The notes under the pieces: model-generated
Told to the model about the DNA's origin: nothing
Database searches by the model: none
The model's input: the letters and a program-made list of their open reading frames with translations, nothing else
Translations under genes and position numbers: made by a program
Shown here: piece by piece, positions 27,356 through 36,330 of the stretch
Position numbering within the stretch: position 1 is the first letter of the stretch
Layout: each line of letters begins with the position of its first letter
NCBI GenBank assembly: GCA_021738725.1
Contig: JAIPBE010000008.1
Location: 1-64,000 of the forward strand
Length of the DNA stretch: 64,000 nt
DNA from: Saprospiraceae bacterium
Lineage (GTDB): Bacteria; Bacteroidota; Bacteroidia; Chitinophagales; Saprospiraceae
Reading direction: 5' to 3'

Positions 27356-27568
27356 AAAGAAACCCTGGCAGAGATGAACTCTCGAGCTAGGGTTTTTTTA
27401 TTTCAAGAGGAGGGAATGCGACTGGGCGAGAAGTTTATCCCGCCGTAGTGGAATGGTCCTGACGGAGGAAGGGCGCATTCCACATGAGCGGGGAGTCCAG
27501 GTTTATCCCGCTCGAGACGTTTCGCGCCGAGGAAAGAGGCGCAGAAACGACCGAAGCGGGACGGGCAC
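27356..27568 (+). repeat. tRNA-derived palindromic unit 4, compound form
   Basis: Terminator 27361-27399 (accctggc/gctagggt), left arm gcgactgggc at 27418-27427, first inner stem tggaatg/cattcca, second hairpin cgtttcgcgcc/ggcgc-a-gaaacg, right end cgggcac at 27562-27568. The inner sequences differ from unit 3, but the frame of conserved blocks is the same. Confidence 0.8.
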
Positions 27569-27684
27569 AAAGGGAAAACCCATGATGAGGGACAATCTTC
27601 TTACCGGACTTTTTTTTGACGAAGCTTACCGTAGATGCATGGATGTCCAAACGGGTAATGACCCACCGAAAGATGCTCCAGGGG

Positions 27685-27714
27685 TTGAAATTATTCGACA
27701 CTTGACTATCTTTG
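27685..27714 (+). promoter_or_regulatory. Promoter of tRNA-Leu(GAG)
   Basis: TTG 27685-27687, 19-nt spacer, TATCTTTG 27707-27714, a full match to the Bacteroidota promoter. The tRNA starts 38 bp later. It shows that the second tRNA is transcribed on its own rather than through the array. Confidence 0.7.
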
Positions 27715-27752
27715 CGCTCCAGTCCTATTTTCAGGAGGGGTATAGTCACGAA

Positions 27753-27835
27753 GCCCGTGTGGCGAAATTGGCAGACGCGCTACCTTGAGGGGGTAGTGTC
27801 CTACGGATGTGCTGGTTCGAGTCCAGTCGCGGGCA
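27753..27835 (+). tRNA. tRNA-Leu(GAG)
   Basis: An 83-nt leucine tRNA with the same acceptor and T arms as the CAG isoacceptor. The anticodon stem ctacc/ggtag encloses ttgaggg, giving anticodon GAG at 27787-27789 (codons CUC and CUU). The variable arm is different. CCA is not encoded. Palindromic units follow here as well. Confidence 0.95.
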
Positions 27836-28044
27836 CACAAAAACCTTGGCGGAGATTTACTCTCTAGTCAGGGTTTTTTCATTTAGGTCAGTTCGCGACT
27901 GGACGAGAAGTTTATCCCGCTGTATTGGAATAGACCGAGGAACGAGGTCGTCATTCCAAACAAGCGGGAAGTCCAAGTTTATCCCGCCGCTAGGACTTCA
28001 TCATGAAGGATGAGTGATTAGAAGTCCTCTGGCGGGGCGGGCAC
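27836..28044 (+). repeat. tRNA-derived palindromic unit 5, compound form
   Basis: Terminator 27842-27878 (aaccttg/cagggtt, T6). Left arm cgcgactggac 27894-27904. First inner stem ttggaat/attccaa with a gacc/ggtc top. The second hairpin (27974-28037) is almost identical over 60 bp to that of unit 3. It ends with cgggcac. Confidence 0.8.
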
Positions 28045-28200
28045 AATACGTAAACCCTGGATGAGATGATGTCTCTACCAGGGTTTTTCATTTTCAGGAA
28101 CTTGTATGCGATTGGACGAGAAGTTTATCCCGCTGCTACGAAATGGGACCGACGGAGGAGGGACACATTTTATGCGAGCGGGAAGTCCAGTCGCGGGCAC
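28045..28200 (+). repeat. tRNA-derived palindromic unit 6 with terminator
   Basis: Terminator 28052-28087 (aaaccctgg/ccagggttt). Left arm gcgattggac 28109-28118, one change. The inner cgaaatg/cattttat insert is close to that of unit 3. The right arm 28185-28200 is a full 16-nt copy of the tRNA 3' end. Confidence 0.8.
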
Positions 28201-28208
28201 CGAAGATG

Positions 28209-28246
28209 AACCCCGGATGAGAGACAATCTCAGTCCGGGGTTTTTC
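28209..28246 (+). terminator. Last terminator of the tRNA-Leu array
   Basis: Stem aaccccgga with tccggggtt and five T. It closes the array; no further left arm follows. Confidence 0.85.
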
Positions 28247-28348
28247 ATTTCCAGGAAGAAAATGACAAGCATTGTTTTTCTATTCAGATGGTGGATACCT
28301 CCAGGGAGTCCGTTCATACACTCGATCTGCTCCAGGTAGAAGTGCAAC

Positions 28349-28385
28349 AAAAAACCCCACAGATGGCAGCATTTGTGTGGTTTTC
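28349..28385 (-). terminator. Terminator of the SprB-repeat gene
   Basis: On the minus strand: aaccacaca, a 10-nt loop, tgtggggtt and six T, 21 bp past the stop codon of the giant gene. Confidence 0.7.
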
Positions 28386-28405
28386 GAGACCAGGATAACT
28401 CAGGG

Positions 28406-31400
28406 TTATTTTATCAGATTGACCTCCCCCCGATAGATGAGCTGCTGCCCGTCAATAAATGTCGTTTCGATCACATACACATAGACTCCCGGGTCCATTT
28501 GCTTGCCTCGATAACTTCCATCCCATCCCAGCACCGTTCCATCAGCGGAGGGTGGTTGAGCCAGTAATTCATACAGATGATTGCCCCAGCGATCATAGAT
28601 CCGAATCGCGTCGATCTGCTTCACCCCCTGGCCGGTGTATACTGTAAACAAGTCATTGAATCCATCAAAATTCGGACTGAATGCATTCGGCACATAAACG
28701 CGACGAATGGTCCGTACACTGACGGTCACTTCATCTTCAGCAGCACATCCATTGATATCCTCAATTCTCAAGAGGTAGTTGGTAGTCTTGCCTGGCTTGG
28801 CACTGACCTTGGTGCAGATATCACAATCCAATCCTTCGGTTGGGCTCCACAGATAACTGATGATCGTAAAGCCCCCGAGATTATTAATCGGTCCGATCGT
28901 GATACTATCCCCCAGTTCCAAGGTCTGGTCTGGACCGAGATCCAGGGTCAAGGGGGGTGGCTGATTCACGGTGATCAGCGTATCCCAGGAACATCCCAGA
29001 TTGTCAAAAACGATCACCTCAATGGGCTGATCCGCAAACACAGGCACGACACTGTTCAATGCATTTGAACTGCCATTGTCGACCGCAAACGTAAAATCTG
29101 GACCATTGCCCCCACTGGCAGTCGTGACCGTGAGGAAAGTCGCGTCCCCATAGCAGGGAGGTTCGTCCACGTCGGGAATGATAGCAAATATCGGTGGAGG
29201 CGACTGGATGGTATAGGAGATCGTATCCTGACATCCGCGACTGTCCGTCGCAGTGATCGTATACGTCCCGGCAGCCAGGTTGGTCGCCAGAGCAGTGGTG
29301 GATACATTGCCCGTCCAGGAGAAGGCAGGCGTTCCCGGATTGCCGCCGGTCGAGGTGAGTGCAATGGCGCCATCACCGATCCCGGAACATCGTTCGTCTT
29401 TGGTCTTTGTCGCGTCGATCGCAAGAACAAAGGGTAAGGGTTCTTCAAGTTCCACCAGGACACTCTCACCGACACAGCCATACTGATCGACTACCGTCAC
29501 CGTATAAAACCCGGTTCCAAGGCTCGTCTTGGATGCAAGTACTGTCGTGTCTCCAGCTGCCCAGATATACGTAAATCCAGGCGTGCCACCATTCACCGTC
29601 ACATCGATCTGCCCGTCCGTCAATCCAAAGCAGCTGATATCCAGTGGATTTGCAGTGACCAGGATCGGATCGGGAGAAGGGATGAACACGATCGTATCGA
29701 TCGCGCAAAGTCCGTCAGAGATCGTGACATGCTGCTGGCCGGCACAAAGTTGCGTAGCAGTACTACTTGTAACCCCTAAGTCTAACTCAGTGGATGACCA
29801 GCTGAAGTTGAATGTTCCTCCAGTACCATTCGAATACTGAGCTGCTGCAGTTGCGCCACCATCACAAACACCTTGCTGACAGCTGACGGAATCGATCAGC
29901 GAGAACATGGCCTGGATAGACGGTGGGGCGGCCAGAGTCAGATCGAGAATGATCGGTCCGCATCCCTCTGCATCAGTGACCGTGACCGTATACGTTCCGG
30001 AAGAGATCGGAAAGTTCACTGAGTTGGGTGAGGGCGTGCCGACATTCGACCAGGTAAACGAATAAGGTGAAGTGCCGCCGATCACCTGGACACCAAGGGA
30101 TCCATTGGTCGAATTGGGGCAATCCGGCAGATTGAAGAGCGTATCCGAAATAGTGAGGGGGAAGGGGGCATCCACATAGGTGACACTTACATCACTGCAA
30201 CCGTTATCATCGACGACGGTGATAAAATAGTTGCCCGTGCCCAATCCCGTGATCGTTTGTCCGGAAAAGGTGGTGCCATTCGGGCCGGTCCATGAATAGG
30301 TCAGGTTAGATGCACCCGGAGCGGGGGTGACCTGGGCAGTGATCTCCCCATTTGATTTGTTGGCACAACCCGCATTGGTGACCAGCAGTGTATCGATCGT
30401 TGGCGAAGCAGGTGAGGTGATCTCCAACGTCAGGCTCTTTGTGCAATTGTTGTCATCCGAAACGGTGACCGTATAGAAACCGGCGTTCAGATTGATCAGT
30501 GAAGCTCCGGTACCTGCAGGGCCCCAATCATAGGTATAGTTCGAGACAGTCAGGATGGTCCCCCCGCTGGCGACGATAGAAATCGTACCATCATTTCCGC
30601 CATTAGTGCATGTCTCATTCGTCTTTGATAACACTGTGAGTTTCAGGGAATCTGTAAACAGGGTGGTGGAGGCATTGGCACTGCAACCGTTAAAGTCCGT
30701 GACTGTCACCGAATAATTCATGCTGCCCAGGCCGTTGTTGGTGTTGACTCCGGTACCCTGAGGACCATTTGACCATACATAGGAATAGGGAGAGGTTCCT
30801 CCGACAACATCTGCGGCAATGGACCCGTTCAGGTCCCCGTAACACGCCGGATGAACGGCATCCAGATTGATCGCCAAGGGTGCTGGTCCGGGAACCAGTA
30901 TTGATTTGATCTCCTGAGCAGAAGGGTTATTGCTGTCGGTAATGGTTACAGAGTACACACCGGCGATCAGATTGGGGAAAGTGATGTTTGACGGATTGAA
31001 GAGCAGGTTGCCATTGCCCGTATAAGCAGGATTGGTGGCATGCGCCCAGGAGTAGGTATAGGGCTCGACGCCTCCGATCACGTTCATCTTGATCGAACCA
31101 TCTGCTTGACCGGCACAACTGACGCTGTCTGCTGTCAGGTTCAACGTGATGGGTCCTCCAGGTACGATCGTAACGCATCCCGGGTTGAAGTTGACACCCA
31201 AATTGACTCCATTCCCGTTATAGCACTCCAATTGTTGGCCGATGGCTCCTGGAGCCAGCGTAATGGGGCTTGTTTCACCTGCGGCACCAATTGCTTCAAA
31301 ACAGATGGTTCCGAAAAGGCCGCCATCCGGGATGGACTCGCCCGGGAAAGCGAAGTAGCCCATAAAGAAAATGGAGTCGTTCTGCACACCCGAAAAGACA

Positions 31401-32452
31401 GGATCGAAATTGGTCAGAGGAACATTGCTGATCGAAACAAATTTCAACAGTGATGCATCGAAGTGGAAGAAGAATTGGAATGATTCGATGTCCGTAAAAT
31501 TAGTGACATAAATGTCCAGGCAGACGGTGCCTCCCTCTACGACATCCTTGCAATCGATCGTGAAGACAATGCCAGGGACTTTCACTTCAAATTTGCGGCC
31601 ACAACCCGTATCATCTGCGATCTCCACCACATAAGTGCCCGAACTGGGTACTTCAAACGAAACCATACCATTATGTGTCGTGCCACCACTGGTGATCAGT
31701 GCGGTTTGCCCTGGATTTCCTTTTCGATAGATGGAGACTGTATAGTTGCTGCCATCAAATTCAGGAAGTCCACCAGTCAATGTGAAGGAACCTCCACCCG
31801 GGTTGACGCCCGCACCGGTGATCTGTAAGTTGCTATAGGTCAGCTTGTTCAGGTAGACCACTGAAAAGGCAGCATTGATATTGACATCAACACAAGGCCC
31901 CGCCCCGCTGCCCGGAGAGGCTTCTTCATAGCCATTGGTGGCAAAGTCATCAACCGTGATCGGGGCAAACCAGATTTGGACGGGAGAACCTCCATTAAAA
32001 AAGGATTGCAGGCCACCGTCATTCACAAAAGTGACATCGCCGCCCGGATTGGTCCCCGTCGTGATCCAGATCCCGGTGGGAGAGGGAGGCGTATTGTAAA
32101 TACAAGGGTCAGTCAGAATTGTCGCCAGATCCATTCCACCGACCGATGGTGGGCAGCTGTAAAAGCCATATCCAATGCCGGGTGTAGTTCCAGGATTGGG
32201 GTCGCCACTCAGGTCAAAGTCACCGTTGTGATCGATGATCAAGGAATCACCGAAACACAGAAAAAGAGGATCATTGCTCTGGCTGCCACCGGAGAGATTT
32301 TGATTGGTCGTGCCGGCCCCATTGCACGCACCACGGCTGAAAGTAGCCGGTTGAAGAGCACCCTTGAATTGGATGGCTTCAGGTTGTTGACTGAACAATG
32401 GAAAGGAAAAAAGAAAGCACAGTACGAACCAGGGGGATATGCGTAGGATCAT
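28406..32452 (-). CDS. Giant T9SS type B cargo with cohesin-like domain and nine SprB-like repeats
   Basis: A 1348-residue exported protein (signal peptide ends FPLFSQ). A beta-rich N-terminal third is followed, at about residues 295-420, by a cohesin-like domain (ESFQFFFHFDASLLKFVS). Then come nine SprB-like repeats of 80-90 residues, each opening with a cysteine and a DGSI-like turn (for example CAGQADGSIKMNVIGGVEPY) and holding YSWSNG-like and YTVTVTD strands. The last 95 residues, starting VYVPNAFSPNFDGFND, are the gliding-motility-type type B sorting domain. Such proteins move on or coat the cell surface. Cargo role is likely adhesion; gliding itself is not proved. Confidence 0.9.
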   Translation of the reverse strand: MILRISPWFVLCFLFSFPLFSQQPEAIQFKGALQPATFSRGACNGAGTTNQNLSGGSQSNDPLFLCFGDSLIIDHNGDFDLSGDPNPGTTPGIGYGFYSCPPSVGGMDLATILTDPCIYNTPPSPTGIWITTGTNPGGDVTFVNDGGLQSFFNGGSPVQIWFAPITVDDFATNGYEEASPGSGAGPCVDVNINAAFSVVYLNKLTYSNLQITGAGVNPGGGSFTLTGGLPEFDGSNYTVSIYRKGNPGQTALITSGGTTHNGMVSFEVPSSGTYVVEIADDTGCGRKFEVKVPGIVFTIDCKDVVEGGTVCLDIYVTNFTDIESFQFFFHFDASLLKFVSISNVPLTNFDPVFSGVQNDSIFFMGYFAFPGESIPDGGLFGTICFEAIGAAGETSPITLAPGAIGQQLECYNGNGVNLGVNFNPGCVTIVPGGPITLNLTADSVSCAGQADGSIKMNVIGGVEPYTYSWAHATNPAYTGNGNLLFNPSNITFPNLIAGVYSVTITDSNNPSAQEIKSILVPGPAPLAINLDAVHPACYGDLNGSIAADVVGGTSPYSYVWSNGPQGTGVNTNNGLGSMNYSVTVTDFNGCSANASTTLFTDSLKLTVLSKTNETCTNGGNDGTISIVASGGTILTVSNYTYDWGPAGTGASLINLNAGFYTVTVSDDNNCTKSLTLEITSPASPTIDTLLVTNAGCANKSNGEITAQVTPAPGASNLTYSWTGPNGTTFSGQTITGLGTGNYFITVVDDNGCSDVSVTYVDAPFPLTISDTLFNLPDCPNSTNGSLGVQVIGGTSPYSFTWSNVGTPSPNSVNFPISSGTYTVTVTDAEGCGPIILDLTLAAPPSIQAMFSLIDSVSCQQGVCDGGATAAAQYSNGTGGTFNFSWSSTELDLGVTSSTATQLCAGQQHVTISDGLCAIDTIVFIPSPDPILVTANPLDISCFGLTDGQIDVTVNGGTPGFTYIWAAGDTTVLASKTSLGTGFYTVTVVDQYGCVGESVLVELEEPLPFVLAIDATKTKDERCSGIGDGAIALTSTGGNPGTPAFSWTGNVSTTALATNLAAGTYTITATDSRGCQDTISYTIQSPPPIFAIIPDVDEPPCYGDATFLTVTTASGGNGPDFTFAVDNGSSNALNSVVPVFADQPIEVIVFDNLGCSWDTLITVNQPPPLTLDLGPDQTLELGDSITIGPINNLGGFTIISYLWSPTEGLDCDICTKVSAKPGKTTNYLLRIEDINGCAAEDEVTVSVRTIRRVYVPNAFSPNFDGFNDLFTVYTGQGVKQIDAIRIYDRWGNHLYELLAQPPSADGTVLGWDGSYRGKQMDPGVYVYVIETTFIDGQQLIYRGEVNLIK

Positions 32453-32489
32453 TGGAGGGATGTCTGAAACTTATACTGCAAAAACCGGG

Positions 32490-32497
32490 CAAAAGTA
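32490..32497 (-). promoter_or_regulatory. Putative -7 element of the SprB-repeat gene
   Basis: TACTTTTG on the minus strand, an exact TAnnTTTG match 37 bp before ATG 32452. The -33 TTG is not clear. Confidence 0.4.
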
Positions 32498-32609
32498 CCT
32501 TCCCGGGGCCATAGACTGAAAAAAAATTCAGCACATCAACGGTAGGAAGATGAAATTATTTCCGATTTCCATGCGAAGTTGGCTGGTTCCCAGACTTGAG
32601 TCAAGTTTT

Positions 32610-33863
32610 TCATATGAATTCTTTACCGTTGAGGATCCTTTTTTCGATCCAGTCGCTGCCAAAAGCGTAGGGAAGATAGGCCAGGGATGGAATGGGTTGG
32701 GTGAGAAGAAGGTTGGCTCTTTTACCAGGGGCAATACTCCCCAGTTCATTTTCCCATTCCAATGCACAGGCGCCGTTGATCGTGGCGGCATGGATGGCCT
32801 CTTCCGGCAACATCCGCATTTGGGTACAAGCCAGCGCGATGACCAGTGGCATATTGCCCGAGGGACTCGTCCCGGGGTTATAATCTGAGGCCAGGACAAC
32901 GCCCAAACCGGCATCGATCATTTGTCGTGCTGGAGGATAATGGTCCCGGAGAAAGAATGGAGCGGATGGAAGTAAGACCGGGTAGACATTGCTCTCGAGC
33001 AGATCCTCAATATCCTGGTCTGTGGCGACCTCCATATGGTCCACAGAAAGGGCACCTTGCGCAATGGCGGTCTGGATACCTCCGATGCTGTAGAATTGAT
33101 TGGTGTGAACCTTGCCCTTGAGGCCATAGCGAGCGCCCGCTTCCAATATTTGGGCCATTTCCTCCGGTTGGAAAAAGACCTTTTCACAGAAGGTATCGAT
33201 GTAATCTGCCAGTCCTTCATCAGCCACTCTGGGCAGGATTTCATCCACAATTAACCGGATATAGCCAACCCGATCTTCCTTGAACTCTTTGGGCAATGCA
33301 TGTGCTGCGAGTAATGTGGCCCGTATGGGGATCGTACTTTCATCTCGCAGTCGTCGGATGACCCGCAACATCTTTATTTCACTTTCCAGCGTCAATCCAT
33401 AGCCGGATTTGATCTCGATAGCACCGGTTCCTTTTCGGATCACTTCATCCAGTCGCTTTCGGGCTCCTTCCAACAATTCCTCCTCGCTGGTTTCGCGAAG
33501 CCGATAGGCCGAATTGAGGATCCCTCCTCCCTTGTTGGCGATCTCTTCATAACTCATCCCCTCCAGACGGTAGCGAAATTCATCTTCCCGCGTCCTGGCA
33601 AACACAAGATGGGTGTGACTGTCCACCCAACTGGGCAGGATGTCTCCTCCTTTTGCATCCAGGATAGGATGGTGGCCTTCTGGACATGCGTCCATTGTCC
33701 CGATCTCTTGGATGCGATCGCTCTCGCACAGGATCCAGGCATTTTCCAGATGGTTTATTTGCTTCATCTCTTCTCCTGCCTGCCATCCGAGGCTGGCATG
33801 CGGGTCATATTGCCAGATTCGATGGATGTTTTTGATCAGGAGGGAACTGCTAGACATGGTCAT
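32610..33863 (-). CDS. hutI: Imidazolonepropionase
   Basis: The third enzyme of histidine breakdown, a cytoplasmic metal-dependent amidohydrolase that opens imidazolone-5-propionate to N-formimino-glutamate. The 417-residue protein has the metal site DSHTHLVFA near residue 82, the IEIKSGYGLTLESE strand, LLAAHALP, a KVHTNQF histidine and the LASDYNPGTSPS aspartate near 325. Length fits. Start is ATG 33863 or 33857. The other hut genes are not in the window, so it is an isolated pathway member. Confidence 0.93.
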   Translation of the reverse strand: MTMSSSSLLIKNIHRIWQYDPHASLGWQAGEEMKQINHLENAWILCESDRIQEIGTMDACPEGHHPILDAKGGDILPSWVDSHTHLVFARTREDEFRYRLEGMSYEEIANKGGGILNSAYRLRETSEEELLEGARKRLDEVIRKGTGAIEIKSGYGLTLESEIKMLRVIRRLRDESTIPIRATLLAAHALPKEFKEDRVGYIRLIVDEILPRVADEGLADYIDTFCEKVFFQPEEMAQILEAGARYGLKGKVHTNQFYSIGGIQTAIAQGALSVDHMEVATDQDIEDLLESNVYPVLLPSAPFFLRDHYPPARQMIDAGLGVVLASDYNPGTSPSGNMPLVIALACTQMRMLPEEAIHAATINGACALEWENELGSIAPGKRANLLLTQPIPSLAYLPYAFGSDWIEKRILNGKEFI

Positions 33864-33888
33864 ATTGTGTTATTCAACCCCGAAAATA

Positions 33889-33917
33889 GCAAAGCCGGTC
33901 CTGATGGACCGGCTTTA
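33889..33917 (-). terminator. Terminator of the thioredoxin-SPOR gene
   Basis: A perfect 11-bp stem, aaagccggtcc with ggaccggcttt, loop tgat, ending 38 bp past the stop codon on the minus strand. Confidence 0.8.
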
Positions 33918-33954
33918 CACTATCTCAAAAGCCAAAACTCAAATTGCATGGTGT

Positions 33955-34749
33955 TCAGGAGCGAGCCAGGTCTCGGATATATCCGGGGATCCGGGCTTCT
34001 GCCAATCGGGCCCGCCAGGCTTCAGCCTCGGCGCGGGTTTTAAAATGGCCGCTCAATAGTTTGTACACAGTAACTGTGTCGATATCAGATTCTTCCAGAT
34101 GAACAGGTTTCCTGTCGATGGCATTGATCTCCAACGCTTTGGTCAGTACGTTTGGATAAAGGGTATAAACGCCTACCTGAACAGAGTATCCCGTTGCTGG
34201 AGGTGGGGTCATCTCACCCAGGTCTTTCTTTTTTGGAGTCGCAGGAATTGCAGCCACTACATGTGAGGCCGGTTCAGAGACAGTCGGTCGATGAGTCGGT
34301 CCTCGGGAAGGTGTGGCCAAGGGTGTCAGTCCTTTAGCCGTTTTCTTCAGGATGTCGATCAGCTTGTCTCGGCCCAGGGATTCCTCTACCCGAACCAGGC
34401 TCTTACCCGTTGCATCCAGAATGAGCATGGTCGGCAATACCTGCACACTGTGGTCATAGAACAACACAAATCCATCTGCCTGATCAATGTCCGCAGCAAC
34501 TGGAATATAATTGGTTTCAATCTCGTGGATCACAGCCTCATCCTGAAATGTGGTGGCTTCCATCCAACGACAGGGCGTGCACCATTCCGCTTTGAAGACG
34601 ATGAACACATGCTTCCCTTCTGCTGTCGCCCGGTCAAATGCCTGTTGAGCGTTTGTCTCAAAAGCGATCATGCCGTGTTCCGGACCTTGTCCGGCTGTCG
34701 CCGAAAAAGTGCCGATCAGGCAAATGATAAGGAGAGAGAAACGGATCAT
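33955..34749 (-). CDS. Exported thioredoxin-fold protein fused to a SPOR domain
   Basis: A 264-residue protein with a signal peptide (MIRFSLLIICLIGTFSATAG). Residues 28-140 are a thioredoxin fold with the redox motif WCTPC (near residue 55) and the cis-proline turn VLPTMLILD. A Pro/Thr-rich linker leads to a SPOR domain at about 185-260 (GYSVQVGVYTLYPNVLTKAL and KLLSGHFKTRAEAEAW). SPOR domains bind denuded peptidoglycan, usually at division sites. The pair suggests a periplasmic disulfide enzyme held on the cell wall. The target is not known. I do not know of a named protein with this exact pair. Confidence 0.85.
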   Translation of the reverse strand: MIRFSLLIICLIGTFSATAGQGPEHGMIAFETNAQQAFDRATAEGKHVFIVFKAEWCTPCRWMEATTFQDEAVIHEIETNYIPVAADIDQADGFVLFYDHSVQVLPTMLILDATGKSLVRVEESLGRDKLIDILKKTAKGLTPLATPSRGPTHRPTVSEPASHVVAAIPATPKKKDLGEMTPPPATGYSVQVGVYTLYPNVLTKALEINAIDRKPVHLEESDIDTVTVYKLLSGHFKTRAEAEAWRARLAEARIPGYIRDLARS

Positions 34750-34893
34750 TATTGAGTGCGATTGTTTCCAGTTCTACGAGACCGGATTGAATTTGGTTGC
34801 CCATGACAAACGTTTTTTTCAATTCCAGACCGGAGGGATCCTTTCAACAGGTGCTACTGGTGTTGTGATATGAAGCTGGTGAATGGAATTCTG

Positions 34894-34901
34894 TACCTTC
34901 G
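34894..34901 (+). promoter_or_regulatory. Putative -7 element of fabH
   Basis: TACCTTCG, one base from TAnnTTTG, 17 bp before ATG 34919. Its position makes an in-frame ATG at 34883 unlikely as start. Confidence 0.35.
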
Positions 34902-34918
34902 AGCCCCGATTCATAATA

Positions 34919-35914
34919 ATGACAGCTATGACCAAGAGAGCCGCGATCACCGGAGTAGGTGGCTATGTTCCTGATTACATCTTGACCAATGCGGAACTTG
35001 AGACCATGGTGGAAACCACGGATGAATGGATCTTTACCCGGACCGGTATCAAAGAGCGCCGCATACTCAAGGAAGAAGGAAAGGGCTCTTCGGATATGGT
35101 CGTCCGGGCGATGGACCGTTTGTTTGAGCAAACCGGTCTCAAGCCGGAGGAGATAGATCTGTTGATCTGTGCAACCGTTACTGGAGATATGATCTTCCCG
35201 GACACAGCCAACACCATCTGCGATAAGATCGGTGCGGTCAATGCCTATGGCTTTGATATCAATGCGGCATGTTCAGGATTCCTGTATGCCATTACTACTG
35301 GCGCCAAGTTTATCGAATCTGGCACACACAAGAAGGTCGTTGTCGCTGGTGTAGACAAAATGTCCTCGATTCTGGATTATTCCGATCGAACTACCTGTGT
35401 CATTTTTGGCGATGGGGCAGGGGTTGTCCTCCTGGAGCCTGATACAGCTGGATTCGGCATATACGATTCTGTGCTAAAGGCAGACGGAAATGGCCGTCAC
35501 TTTCTCCACATGAAAGCCGGCGGATCAGTCAAGCCACCTACCCTGGAAACTGTTCTGGCCAGAGAGCACTATGTGTATCAGGAGGGGAAGACGGTCTTTA
35601 AATATGCGGTCAAAGGCATGGTAGATGCGGTGCAAAAAGTGCTCGAACGGAATAACCTCACAACGGATGATGTCCGGTGGCTGGTGCCGCACCAGGCCAA
35701 CAAGCGGATCATCTCTTCTGTCGGCGATGCGTTGGGATTCACTGAGGACAGGGTCATGGTCAATATTGAAAAATACGGCAATACCACCGCTGGCACCCTG
35801 CCGCTCTGTCTCTGGGATTATCGCGATCAGTTAAAGCCTGGCGACTGGGTCGTCCTCACTGCTTTTGGCGGAGGGTTTACCTGGGGAGCCGTTTTGATCA
35901 AGTGGAAGGGGTAA
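34919..35914 (+). CDS. fabH: Beta-ketoacyl-ACP synthase III
   Basis: FabH starts fatty acid chains by condensing acetyl-CoA with malonyl-ACP in the cytoplasm. The 331-residue protein has the catalytic triad: Cys in INAACSGFLYA near residue 113, His in VPHQANKRII near 253 and Asn in EKYGNTTAG near 285. GGGFTWGA closes the protein. Length is normal. ATG 34919 or 34928 are both possible; I use the first. It is not part of a fab operon here and converges with a DUF983 gene. Confidence 0.93.
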   Translation: MTAMTKRAAITGVGGYVPDYILTNAELETMVETTDEWIFTRTGIKERRILKEEGKGSSDMVVRAMDRLFEQTGLKPEEIDLLICATVTGDMIFPDTANTICDKIGAVNAYGFDINAACSGFLYAITTGAKFIESGTHKKVVVAGVDKMSSILDYSDRTTCVIFGDGAGVVLLEPDTAGFGIYDSVLKADGNGRHFLHMKAGGSVKPPTLETVLAREHYVYQEGKTVFKYAVKGMVDAVQKVLERNNLTTDDVRWLVPHQANKRIISSVGDALGFTEDRVMVNIEKYGNTTAGTLPLCLWDYRDQLKPGDWVVLTAFGGGFTWGAVLIKWKG

Positions 35915-35945
35915 GACATCCATTCCGCCCCTCCATCCATTCCTG

Positions 35946-36326
35946 CTATTTTATACCATCTGCATGCTGCGGATTGAATTTGACGTTGATATGAATCCAG
36001 ATCGACCTTGAAATGCGGAAGAACCAGACGAAGAGAATGCCGGTCACAGCGAGAAGGATGGCAAAGGAAGGGATCAACCCCAGACCGATCACCCAATGAA
36101 GGATGGCTACAAATGCCAGACAAAACCAACCTGTCAACATATACGACAAAAACATGGCGCCATAATAGAAGCCAGGCCCGGGTGCCAGATCCTGCTGACA
36201 ATGAGGGCAGTGTTCATGCATGGTAAACGGCTCCCGATAGGAGAAACTGCCGGTCGGAAACATTTCTCCCTGACGGCAACGCGGACAGGTCATGGCCAGG
36301 ATACTGGAAACTACATACGATTTCAT
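35946..36326 (-). CDS. DUF983 family membrane protein
   Basis: A 126-residue protein with an N-terminal zinc ribbon formed by CPRCRQG and CPHCQQ and two to three membrane helices (residues about 55-105). This is the usual layout of DUF983, a family without known function that is common in Bacteroidota and Alphaproteobacteria. ATG 36326 is chosen because it gives the conserved short N-terminus; longer in-frame starts would run through the promoter region of efp. Confidence 0.85.
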   Translation of the reverse strand: MKSYVVSSILAMTCPRCRQGEMFPTGSFSYREPFTMHEHCPHCQQDLAPGPGFYYGAMFLSYMLTGWFCLAFVAILHWVIGLGLIPSFAILLAVTGILFVWFFRISRSIWIHINVKFNPQHADGIK

Positions 36327-36330
36327 GATG

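Noticed and set aside
26903-28250. CRISPR array
   Set aside because: Repeats are tRNA-derived palindromes with terminators, of variable spacing, and the sequences between them recur instead of being unique spacers. No cas genes nearby.
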